From Spirochaeta africana DSM 8902 (GTDB lineage Bacteria > Spirochaetota > Spirochaetia > DSM-27196 > DSM-8902): a DNA stretch of 64,000 nucleotides. The stretch lies in the NCBI RefSeq assembly GCF_000242595.2, contig NC_017098.1:1116001-1180000 (forward strand). The letters are read 5' to 3'. How positions within the stretch are numbered: the stretch's first letter is position 1; each line of letters begins with the position of its first letter. Position numbers and translations under genes: made by a program. The notes below the pieces were generated by a model. It saw only the letters and a list, made by a program, of their open reading frames with translations, did no database searches and was not told the origin of the DNA. Positions 52,604 through 60,374 of this stretch are shown here, piece after piece.

Positions 52604-53952
52604 GATAGTGTCCAAACGTGTTTGCAATTTCACCCTGGAGCCATCAGCCTCCGGCTGGTTACGCAACCGTTCTCAGGATGAATTCTTTCTGTTCATCCAG
52701 TGATTCCTTTTTAATGTACGATCTGCCGGTTGTCCAGTCTTCGGTGTATTCTATCAGATAGCAGGTGACCATTCTGATGTATGACTCCCTGGACGGAAAG
52801 ACGCCAACCACCTTTGATCGTCGACGGATTTCTTTGTTCAATCGCTCCAGCATATTGGTGGAGGAGATTTTCCGTGCATCGATTTTTGCAAAGGCATAGA
52901 ACTGCAGTGAGTCATCAAGTCCGGAATCCAGGATTTCGACTGCATCAGAGCAAGAGTCTTCCCAGTCATCCATAAGCTGCTTGGCGTATTTTCGCGCGGT
53001 AGCTTGATCTGGCTGCAGCCAGATGTGCTTTAATCGCTCTGCAAATTGTTCCTTGTGTTTGCTGCGTACTTTGGCGAGGACATTCCGCATGAAATGCACT
53101 TTACACCGTTGCCAACATGCGCCGACAAATTCTGATCGGATTGCATTTTTCAATCCCTGGTGTGCATCTGATACCACAAGCCATACATGCTTGAGACCGC
53201 GCTGTTTTAAGCGCTGAAACAGGTCGGCGTATGTTTCCTCTGATTCAGTTTCCATGGGCTCTATAGCAAGTATTTCGCGCTCTCCAGCAGAATTAAGGCC
53301 ACAAACCACCATCACTGCTTCATTCTGCACTCTCTGGCCATGGCGTATCTTTTCATACAGTGCATCAATCCAGATAACTGGATATTCTGAATCCAGCTCT
53401 CGGTTGCGAAATTGCTGAACCTGTTCATCCAGCCCCTTATTAATTTCAGAGACCTGGCTGGCTGATATGGATTCAATCCCCAGCTCCTTGGCGAGGCGAT
53501 CGATCTTACGGGTAGAAACACCGTTGATAAATGCTTCCTGCACTACCTGTAGGAGTGCTTGTTCCGAGCGTTTCTTCTCGGTTACAAAGAAGGGAATGTA
53601 CCCGCCCTTGCGCAGCTTTGGAACGACGAGGTACATGGTGCCCAGACGGGTATCGAATCTTCTGACACGAGAACCGCTGAAATGAGTCGTCCGATTTGCG
53701 ACATGCTTGCCTTTCACGGCACCGGCTTTATTTTCAGCTTCAATGCGCATGAGCTGTTCGGTCATCCATTTGAGCATTTCAAGCAGAGGATCCTGTTCAC
53801 CTATGAAACGGGATAGAAGTTTCTCGAAATCTGCGGTAGCTTTGAGTGGGGCCATTGTGTGTTCTCCTTTGGTATGGTTTGGCTACTACACCTTTCGGAG
53901 GATCCAATGGCTCCTTTTACTTTTCAAATTGCGAACGTTTCAGGACACTATC
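52604..53952 (-). mobile_element. IS256-family insertion sequence, copy 2 (1349 bp)
   Basis: The same ends and length as copy 1, in the opposite orientation. Direct repeats CAATGCGC flank it (52596-52603 and 53953-53960). The DNA differs from copy 1 by only a few silent substitutions. Confidence 0.93.
52659..53855 (-). CDS. IS256-family transposase, copy 2
   Basis: 398 residues, identical in protein sequence to the copy at 48.2 kb. Intact DDE residues. Identity between copies implies recent transposition within this array. Confidence 0.93.
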   Translation of the reverse strand: MAPLKATADFEKLLSRFIGEQDPLLEMLKWMTEQLMRIEAENKAGAVKGKHVANRTTHFSGSRVRRFDTRLGTMYLVVPKLRKGGYIPFFVTEKKRSEQALLQVVQEAFINGVSTRKIDRLAKELGIESISASQVSEINKGLDEQVQQFRNRELDSEYPVIWIDALYEKIRHGQRVQNEAVMVVCGLNSAGEREILAIEPMETESEETYADLFQRLKQRGLKHVWLVVSDAHQGLKNAIRSEFVGACWQRCKVHFMRNVLAKVRSKHKEQFAERLKHIWLQPDQATARKYAKQLMDDWEDSCSDAVEILDSGLDDSLQFYAFAKIDARKISSTNMLERLNKEIRRRSKVVGVFPSRESYIRMVTCYLIEYTEDWTTGRSYIKKESLDEQKEFILRTVA

Positions 53953-54031
53953 CAATGCGCTCAAACGAAATAGCTCTTTCATTTTTGAGTTGATTGTTCT
54001 TATCTTCATTCCAATAGAATGCCATAGTAAT

Positions 54032-54060
54032 ATGGTACGACTGTGTGTGCCTTATGTCAA
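54032..54060 (-). promoter_or_regulatory. Promoter of toxin-antitoxin cassette 2
   Basis: TTGACA (54055-54060), a 17-bp spacer and TACCAT (54032-54037) on the minus strand, as in cassette 1. Confidence 0.55.
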
Positions 54061-54109
54061 CAAAGAAGTGCAAGACAGGCTAGTTCTTCTTTTGGGCGCC
54101 TTAGCGTTA

Positions 54110-54166
54110 GTTTAACAGCAAGCTAACCAGCCGGCTCTGCCGGTCTGGTTGAGCGCCTTGTTATAC
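54110..54166 (-). repeat. attC site (57 bp) after the DRT3 cassette
   Basis: The inner palindrome is the same as in the two toxin-antitoxin attC sites with one base change (CCGGC-TCT-GCCGG). Cores are GTTTAAC and GTTATAC. It marks the end of the reverse-transcriptase cassette. Confidence 0.82.
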
Positions 54167-54362
54167 CCTTTACATAATTTGTTTCCGGATTCCTTTTATT
54201 ACCATACCATCCGGCATTGGTTATTTGACAAGGCGAATTGATTCATGTGGGTCAATCACTGTGTCTTTGGCACCGTGAAGTGCCCAGATCGCTATATGAT
54301 CCACCTCCCACAATTAGAAAAATTTTCTACTTATGAGGCCGTTGCTTTTTTGGGGGAACTAC

Positions 54363-54390
54363 AAAAAAGGTGGCTCGCCAAGACCACCTT
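54363..54390 (-). terminator. Intrinsic terminator of the DRT3 cassette/ncRNA
   Basis: On the minus strand AAGGTGG, a 10-nt loop, CCACC and then six T residues. Longer-range pairing GCAACGG (54339-54345 complement) with CCGTTGC flanks it. Confidence 0.7.
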
Positions 54391-54480
54391 TGTGCAACGG
54401 AACCGGTTTTGATTCAGTTTCGCCGCCGCGCATGTGTGTGTGGCTGCATACAGCCATTAAACTGTCTGACGAAGCGCGTC
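54363..54480 (-). ncRNA. Structured RNA with an (AC) repeat, candidate DRT3 ncRNA
   Basis: About 118 nt directly after drt3b. From the 5' end: hairpin GACG-CGCTT-CGTC (54468-54480); a stem CAGTTT (54459-54464) with AAACTG (54415-54420) enclosing the hairpin TGGCTG-TATG-CAGCCA (54441-54456) and the tract CACACACACA (54433-54442); then a terminator hairpin GGTGG/CCACC with six U residues. A -10 box lies 6-8 bp upstream. DRT type 3 has been reported with an associated ncRNA; that this is it, and that the AC tract is a template, is inference. Confidence 0.55.
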
Positions 54481-54483
54481 TAT

Positions 54484-56610
54484 CTAGTATACCTCTTGGC
54501 TACGCTTCGCGTCCAGTTCTTTTCCAAAATCAAAGTCGTACCAATTAGTAAACCATTGCTGAGACCTGTTATTGCTATCGGTAAAAGTTATAATTTCGTC
54601 TACAAGCGAGGGATCGGTGACTTTAAATAATTCAAGAACTTTCCGCTTCCTATCATAGGGGACATACGGGCAAGAGATTAAATCGAACAAAAGGAAAATC
54701 ATCTCTGCATTTTTATGACAAGTTTCCGAACGCATTCGAATTCTCTCTAGAGCAGTATCAATAATGCGATTTCTCAACGTATTATACCGAACCTTATTCT
54801 TCATATAGAAAAGCGACACTGATATAGAAAAATAGTTTAATGATTTAATCGGCTCGGAATTAATTCCAGTATCTATTGCTTTTATTCCGAGATAAGTACT
54901 GAGCACACTCTCCTCTAACCAATAATCGCGACCAAGCTCTGAAAGTGCGATAAGCAAATAAAGGGTCTCTACTTGAGTTTGTTCAGAGGTTTCATTTTTC
55001 TTAAGAACAAAGCAAACATTATCAAAGATTTGCTTATGCACAGATTGCACCTGTTCTTGCTCAACATGTCCTGTCTTAAGAAACAGGATAACGACCCGGA
55101 GTATGCGACAAAGCCGTATGGTGGTATTCACTCGCGGCGATACAGAGTAGATAAAAAAGAGAAACTCTATGATGCCCTTAATAGCATTAATTAGCTTCGT
55201 CTGCGATCTAAGCTCTGGGCTGACTTTAAGATAGTTTGTAAATATCTTTTCGCACCGCCTCTCCACTATGGCAAGGCTGTAATTCAGCATATCTTTATAT
55301 TCTACGCCACATGTTTTGATGATTGTTTTAAAACTTGTTATTAGAGCATTGGCATTTACATGGACCGAACCCTTGGTTTGCACTTCTCCGCTATCGACCT
55401 CAACATCTTCCAAAGAAAATTTAATTCTTTCTTCAAGCAAACGGGCTATTTGCTGCTTTGCCATTGTGATCTCGGTAATAATAGGCTTTTCATAGGTTAT
55501 TGCTTTGGCCGTATTCAGGTATAGTTTGTATTTTTTAAGCGTGTGCTGAAGATCATCAACAATTTGTGTTGCATCACTTTCATCATTAACAAAGATAAAA
55601 TAATCATCAACATATCTGAAGATTTCATAATCACGTCCATGTAAAAGGGCTTCATTCTTTGCGGCAAGCTTATGCGAGACATCTCTATCAATAGCCTGAA
55701 GTATTACTTCAGCGAAAATGCGCGAAAATTCAGGCCCAATAATTATGCCATGAGTTTCACCATTATTCATATGATGCATTAATTTATCGAAGCGATCTGG
55801 AAATGTCCCGCCATTGAGGTCAAGGGACGCTTTTTGTGCATCCTTCCCAATTACTGCCCATCCTATTGAATGAGAGTATATGCTGTCGAAACACTTAGAA
55901 ATATCAAGCTTGAGTAGCTTATTATATTTTTTCTCAGCACGGTGATATCGATAGGATTCATAAAACTTATATATATTACTGTAATCTTTATAGACAAAAA
56001 ATGACTTAAGGCTCTCATATTCTTGATCAGACTGTTCAACAATCTCGGATTCAGTTGAGAGTCTCTCGAAGTGGAGCTTATCTTGATGGTATCGAACTCT
56101 CGATATTCTAGATGGTGCTCGAATCGTAAAAGAGCTAAGGGACGTATAGTAGAGAATGGTCTCTTTACACCGGTCGTAAAAATCGACTACTAAAAGTTGG
56201 CTCTTAGGATGCGGAATACATAACTCTCTAAATTCTGTCTCTTTATGCCTAACTTTATAACAAAAAGGTATCATAAACCGTTCTGGTTTTGGCTGTCTGT
56301 TCGACTTAGATATTCCTTTGTCGTCAATCTGGTATCGCACAAAATCTGTCAATTTTTCTCCGACATACCTCTGAACAGTCGTAATCCGGTTGGCATTGTC
56401 CGGCATCGCGAACAATAGCATTACGATTTTATCTAGTGCCTTATCTACTTTCAGCCACACAATGGCGTTATCCTCGAAAGAAATTCTATGACGCAATACA
56501 AACGAATAGAAATGACGATTCGAAAACGAAATAGGTATCTCAAACGGCAATACATCTGACAACAAACAGCGCTCTTTTTTATAGGGGAAGCGTACTTGCT
56601 TAATAGACAT
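54484..56610 (-). CDS. drt3b: Antiviral reverse transcriptase Drt3b (UG8-like)
   Basis: A 708-residue RT. The RT core spans about 140-390: LLKLDISKCFDSIYSHSIGWAV (motif with catalytic Asp), GIIIGPEFSRIFAEVIL, and FRYVDDYFIFVND (YVDD box). A long helical C-terminal half (about 400-708) has no maturase or endonuclease signature. The start ATG at 56610 has GGAGG 9 bases upstream and overlaps drt3a by 11 bp. A two-RT operon of about 450 and 700 residues matches antiphage DRT type 3. The gene is AT-rich and cassette-borne. Confidence 0.75.
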   Translation of the reverse strand: MSIKQVRFPYKKERCLLSDVLPFEIPISFSNRHFYSFVLRHRISFEDNAIVWLKVDKALDKIVMLLFAMPDNANRITTVQRYVGEKLTDFVRYQIDDKGISKSNRQPKPERFMIPFCYKVRHKETEFRELCIPHPKSQLLVVDFYDRCKETILYYTSLSSFTIRAPSRISRVRYHQDKLHFERLSTESEIVEQSDQEYESLKSFFVYKDYSNIYKFYESYRYHRAEKKYNKLLKLDISKCFDSIYSHSIGWAVIGKDAQKASLDLNGGTFPDRFDKLMHHMNNGETHGIIIGPEFSRIFAEVILQAIDRDVSHKLAAKNEALLHGRDYEIFRYVDDYFIFVNDESDATQIVDDLQHTLKKYKLYLNTAKAITYEKPIITEITMAKQQIARLLEERIKFSLEDVEVDSGEVQTKGSVHVNANALITSFKTIIKTCGVEYKDMLNYSLAIVERRCEKIFTNYLKVSPELRSQTKLINAIKGIIEFLFFIYSVSPRVNTTIRLCRILRVVILFLKTGHVEQEQVQSVHKQIFDNVCFVLKKNETSEQTQVETLYLLIALSELGRDYWLEESVLSTYLGIKAIDTGINSEPIKSLNYFSISVSLFYMKNKVRYNTLRNRIIDTALERIRMRSETCHKNAEMIFLLFDLISCPYVPYDRKRKVLELFKVTDPSLVDEIITFTDSNNRSQQWFTNWYDFDFGKELDAKRSQEVY
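54486..54515 (-). promoter_or_regulatory. Candidate ncRNA promoter inside the end of drt3b
   Basis: TGGACG (54510-54515), an 18-bp spacer and TATACT (54486-54491) on the minus strand. The predicted start at about 54478-54480 coincides with the first base of the GACG/CGTC hairpin. Confidence 0.4.
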
Positions 56611-57955
56611 GATTCCATACCTCCACTATTTCTGACAGATCCTTAGCTGAAAATTTATGATATTCTCTGGTTTTAAAACCGTTTTTGAACGACTGTTCGG
56701 ACAGCCTGTTTTGCAATTTGGGATTCGTTAAACCAGCTATTTTTTTAGATAGATATTTATCCAAAATTTGTAGATCATCAAGTTTTGTTAGCAATGAATT
56801 CGAAAAGAATATACCAGATACTACATTCTTTTTATTATTAACTAAACGTGTATTGCTAGTTAGAAAACGGACGCGCTTTTCTAGTAAAGCACGCGCTTTA
56901 TTTTCAGTCTTTTTAGGCTTATTCGCCTTCTTAGCATAAGCTGAAAAAGTCAAATCAATACGCTGCTTATATCGGTTTATCTTTTTATCAGTCATTCTCA
57001 GCTCAAGGGAACCAGAACCAATTTGATATTTGTATCCAAGGTATTGAACACAGGCCGTTGCACTTGGATCTGACTTAATAATCTGTGTTTTTTTCTTGTT
57101 TCTTGTTAATCCAAGTCTTTTAATTTCACTGACTATCAAACGCATAAAGGCCATTGTCCCTGTGTTAGGTGACGGACAAAATACAATAATAATATCATCA
57201 ACATAGCGAGCGTAATATAAGACGCCTGGATAGTCGCGAATAGTGCGATCAATATCACGCATATACAATTCAGCGAGATAAGCGCTTATGCCAATTCCTC
57301 TAGGCAATCCGACATCACTTCCAGTTATCGCGCTGTATTCAAATAGGATTCGTCGTATAATCTTTTTTGATGACAATGTAAGAAGCGGATCATCCCTTAA
57401 TTTTTTTAGTATATGTTTTCGAGGGATACTCTCATAGAAAGACGAAATGTCGGTTCTGAGGATATATTTTGGAAACCTATCTCCCAATAATTCACGTAGC
57501 TGGCATACGATCTGATGTCGATTTGCCTGTTTAACCTTATAGAGGCGACGAATATTATGCTGCACCTGTTTTAACGCAAAATATGTCGCCGCGTTATGTT
57601 CGGCAACATATACTTTTTTTGGCATTCCAACATCTACTTCCTTGATACCGAAAGAGAAGCCTTTCGAGTTTATTTGAGAACTAACCTTGTTCAACTCTTC
57701 ATTTAAAAGATCTTCTTTCTGCCCTTTTAGGTCTTCAATATTGGCTATGGCCGCTGCTTTTTTTTCTTCATACTCCTCTTCAGAGAGTGTTGATTTTTTC
57801 TGCTTTAGCTTCCGTAGTTTATTTTTTGCCACGTGGATTTCTTTGCTTATTTCTTCAATATCCGGGAAAAATTCTCCTTCGAGATAATTGCCTTTTCGAT
57901 TTTCAATATCAACGATCTTTAGAAAATTGGTGGCCGAGAAAGATTGATCAAGCAT
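56600..57955 (-). CDS. drt3a: Antiviral reverse transcriptase Drt3a (UG3-like)
   Basis: A 451-residue RT. An N-terminal coiled-coil-like segment (about 30-85, KNKLRKLKQKKSTLSEEEYEEKKAAA) precedes RT motifs NAATYFALKQVQHNIRRLYKV, YILRTDISSFYESIPRKHI (catalytic Asp), GLPRGIGISAYLAELYM and LYYARYVDDIIIVF (YVDD). No maturase domain X or endonuclease domain is present, so it is not a mobile intron RT. It forms an overlapping pair with Drt3b. The reported role of DRT3 is phage defence by RT-dependent DNA synthesis. Confidence 0.75.
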   Translation of the reverse strand: MLDQSFSATNFLKIVDIENRKGNYLEGEFFPDIEEISKEIHVAKNKLRKLKQKKSTLSEEEYEEKKAAAIANIEDLKGQKEDLLNEELNKVSSQINSKGFSFGIKEVDVGMPKKVYVAEHNAATYFALKQVQHNIRRLYKVKQANRHQIVCQLRELLGDRFPKYILRTDISSFYESIPRKHILKKLRDDPLLTLSSKKIIRRILFEYSAITGSDVGLPRGIGISAYLAELYMRDIDRTIRDYPGVLYYARYVDDIIIVFCPSPNTGTMAFMRLIVSEIKRLGLTRNKKKTQIIKSDPSATACVQYLGYKYQIGSGSLELRMTDKKINRYKQRIDLTFSAYAKKANKPKKTENKARALLEKRVRFLTSNTRLVNNKKNVVSGIFFSNSLLTKLDDLQILDKYLSKKIAGLTNPKLQNRLSEQSFKNGFKTREYHKFSAKDLSEIVEVWNHVY

Positions 57956-57965
57956 AATATCTGTT

Positions 57966-58088
57966 TTACCTCATAATTTTGTTATTGTAAATATTTTCAT
58001 AAAATCCAATAAGCGTTTTAGGTAATATCAAGGTGTGATCCTTTTGCCTTACACTATCAATTTCGTTCTTATCGGCTATCTCAAGCAT
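57966..58088 (-). CDS. 40-codon ORF upstream of drt3a
   Basis: A possible small peptide beginning MLEIADKNEIDSVRQKDH and ending YENIYNNKIMR. It ends 10 bp before the drt3a ATG. No ribosome site is visible and the region could instead be an untranslated leader. Included because its composition looks coding and its position would couple it to drt3a. Confidence 0.3.
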   Translation of the reverse strand: MLEIADKNEIDSVRQKDHTLILPKTLIGFYENIYNNKIMR

Positions 58089-58200
58089 ATTAAATAAACT
58101 TCAATCATATTAACACGTATTTTCTTCGACCAAGCACGTGACTTGTCAGTTTCTAAATTATCGTCCGCTTGTGTCTAAATTAGACTTACTACAACGATCG

Positions 58201-58270
58201 AATAGCGCCGTGCTGACCGCTAAATTGCTAGCGCAACGAGTAATTTATCCGTGTGCAGCAACTTGTTATG
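58201..58270 (-). repeat. Possible degenerate attC site
   Basis: A core-like GTTATGC (58264-58270) sits next to the end of the Cys-containing cassette gene, with a short internal inverted repeat GCTA/TAGC. The opposite core is not clear, so the site is tentative. The 57956-58200 stretch has no other recognisable element. Confidence 0.35.
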
Positions 58271-58272
58271 CA

Positions 58273-58932
58273 TTATTTTAACTGCGGCACGCCATCGATA
58301 TTTTCAAGCCATCTATTTATCGATGATTTTTGCTTCTCGGAGATTTTACCTGTTGAGACGATAGTGACTCTGACACCAACTAGAAAGTCAGTTTTTTCTG
58401 GCGGCAGCTTACTTACAGCCACATCGATCCAAAACAAGTAATTGTATATTCTTTGTAGCGCTGGTGGACTCAGTTTGTCTGGAGCTTTAGCCGCAATATT
58501 GTTTATATGCGTAATATCAGATTCTGAAAGCCCATAACTGTTGTACCTCTCATAATATTCTTTCAATACTGAATATGAGCATTTAAGTTCTTTTACAAGT
58601 TTATGCTCTCTTAACATCAGGTATTCAATCGCTCTTTTTTCAGGGTTGCCTTCGGATGTCCAACCTCGCCCTCCGGTACCACCACCTTCTCGATCATTTG
58701 TTGATAAAGTAAACTTTGTCAAATCAGGAATTCCAGATAATGCATCTTCCCCAGCATTATTCTTTGCACACGTCGGGCCAGCGTATAACAACTTTCCGGT
58801 CGCTATATTTTTTAAAACATATGCCTTAAGAGAAGTTAAAGCCTTCGAACAAAAATCACACTTTCTAGTAGTTTCAGTCAGATCACGTCTAATTACCTTA
58901 TATTTCACAATGCATTCCTGAATGTATAACAT
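58273..58932 (-). CDS. Cys-containing cassette protein, unknown
   Basis: About 219 residues. Near the N-terminus RKCDFCSKALTSLKAYVLKN and LLYAGPTCAKNNAG give CxxC and a later Cys, suggesting a small zinc-binding knuckle. A Gly-rich stretch (GGGTGGRGW) and a helical region follow. The C-terminal part (LSPPALQRIYNYLFWIDVAVSKL; FLVGVRVTIVSTGKISEKQ) is of unknown family. The start is uncertain: ATG 58932 lies inside the upstream attC; GTG 58908 has AGGA 8 bases upstream. Confidence 0.55.
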   Translation of the reverse strand: MLYIQECIVKYKVIRRDLTETTRKCDFCSKALTSLKAYVLKNIATGKLLYAGPTCAKNNAGEDALSGIPDLTKFTLSTNDREGGGTGGRGWTSEGNPEKRAIEYLMLREHKLVKELKCSYSVLKEYYERYNSYGLSESDITHINNIAAKAPDKLSPPALQRIYNYLFWIDVAVSKLPPEKTDFLVGVRVTIVSTGKISEKQKSSINRWLENIDGVPQLK

Positions 58933-59012
58933 TTGCTTAACTTGCATTGCCGTGCCCGAAGGGCTTGGCGCGATAATTGCGCATGCAATTATCGTGACAA
59001 AGGGAATGACAA

Positions 59013-60353
59013 GGTAGTGTCAAATATCTTGCGCAAATTCAGCGTCCATCAATCTGTGACCCTGCTGTTATGATGCCTGATGATCGTGATCGTACTCGAT
59101 CATCAGATCCATATTCAGATATTTCCGTTCACTCCATGTTGAGTTCGAGATGTGGCGCAGTCGTGCTGCAACCAGCATCAGTGCTGACTCACCATCAGGG
59201 AACGAACCGATTACACGTGTCCTCCTTCTGATTTCTCGCATGATTCTTTCAAGCCCGTTATTGGTCCTGATCCGTTTCCAGTGTTCGACCGGGAAATAAT
59301 AATACGAGAAGGTTTCTAATGCACCTTCTCGAACGATCTCCGCTGCTTTGGACAATTTCATTTCAATCAGTTTCTTCGCAATCTGGTCTTTCTTTCGGAC
59401 TGCCTCTTCCAGGTTTTCCTGGGCATGAATGGCCTTCAACATGGTTGCAACAGCTTTGACTTTTCCCTGCGGAACAAAGCTGAATACATTGCGGTAAAAA
59501 TGCACTACGCACCGCTGCCACCGGGAATCAGGAAAAAACTCTGGTATCGCTTCTACCAATCCCAGAGACTTGTCAGAGATAAACATCTCCACTGTTTCCA
59601 GTCCCCGGCCTTTCAAATAGCGGAGAAATCGCTGCCAGCTGTCTTTGTCTTCCTTGGTGCCTTCGGCAACCCCGATTATCTCCCTGAAACCATCCTGATT
59701 AACGCCTATGGCTACCAGAACGGATACATTGCGTACTTCACCAGCCCAGGATCGTTTCATCCAGATGCCATCAAGGTAGACATAGGTGTAGCGCTGCTTC
59801 AACGGCAGGTTGCGCCATTTTTCAATTTCTTCGTAGATTTTCTTATTGAGGTTGCTGATAGTTCCTGGTGAGACCTTGGCACCCCAAAGGGCTTCGGTGA
59901 TATCCTCGACACGTCTGACAGAAACGCCAGCCAAGTACATCTCTACCATTGCCTCCTCAACAGAGATCTCGCGTCGCTTATACCGTTCAATAATGGCAGT
60001 TTCAAACGTCACCTTCTTCAGCTTGGGAACCTGCAGATTCACTTCGCCTGCTTTCGTTAGCAGTTTCCTATCATAATGTCCGGCACGATACCCCGTTCGC
60101 TCAGAGCTGCGCTCATGTTTTTGCGCATTACACAGCTGTTCTGCTTCTGCCTCCAGCATAGCGTTCAAGGTTTCCTCCACCGTCTCCCTGACAAAATTAC
60201 CCAAATGGTCTTTGACTTCCTGCTCGTTTATCTCGATAATCTTACCCATGGGGTCCTCCTTCTGACTTGGTTTGGGTCGTACTTAATCAATCGTCAGATT
60301 GAGGACTTTCTTTTTATCGAAACTTGAAATTGCGCAAGATATTATACGTTATC
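59013..60353 (-). mobile_element. IS256-family insertion sequence, second type (1341 bp)
   Basis: The ends carry an imperfect inverted repeat with the common core AATATCTTGCGCAA. Target duplication AATGACAA flanks it (59005-59012 and 60354-60361). One intact transposase gene is inside. It is unrelated in sequence to the copies at 48 and 52.6 kb apart from family membership. Confidence 0.9.
59068..60249 (-). CDS. IS256-family transposase (second type)
   Basis: A 393-residue DDE transposase: TYVYLDGIWMKRS (D), MFISDKSLGLVEAI (D), RTNNGLERIMREIRRRTRVIG (E), and WQRCVVHFYRNVFS. Complete. The N-terminal half has the usual RTGYRAGHYDRKL segment. AGGAGG lies before the ATG. Confidence 0.93.
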   Translation of the reverse strand: MGKIIEINEQEVKDHLGNFVRETVEETLNAMLEAEAEQLCNAQKHERSSERTGYRAGHYDRKLLTKAGEVNLQVPKLKKVTFETAIIERYKRREISVEEAMVEMYLAGVSVRRVEDITEALWGAKVSPGTISNLNKKIYEEIEKWRNLPLKQRYTYVYLDGIWMKRSWAGEVRNVSVLVAIGVNQDGFREIIGVAEGTKEDKDSWQRFLRYLKGRGLETVEMFISDKSLGLVEAIPEFFPDSRWQRCVVHFYRNVFSFVPQGKVKAVATMLKAIHAQENLEEAVRKKDQIAKKLIEMKLSKAAEIVREGALETFSYYYFPVEHWKRIRTNNGLERIMREIRRRTRVIGSFPDGESALMLVAARLRHISNSTWSERKYLNMDLMIEYDHDHQAS

Positions 60354-60374
60354 AATGACAAGTTGGAGCACTTG

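Larger units (their letters stand above)
52387..54025 (-). pseudogene. BrnT-like toxin, cassette 2, disrupted by IS
   Basis: The 5' part is 53953-54025 (MAFYWNEDKNNQLKNERAIS) and the 3' part is 52387-52603. Removing the IS and one copy of the CAATGCGC duplication restores an ORF nearly identical to toxin 1. The insertion falls at about codon 24-27. Confidence 0.88.

Noticed and set aside
58201-58270. Confident attC between the DRT3 and Cys-protein cassettes
   Set aside because: Only one core is recognisable, so it is listed as tentative rather than counted as an attC.
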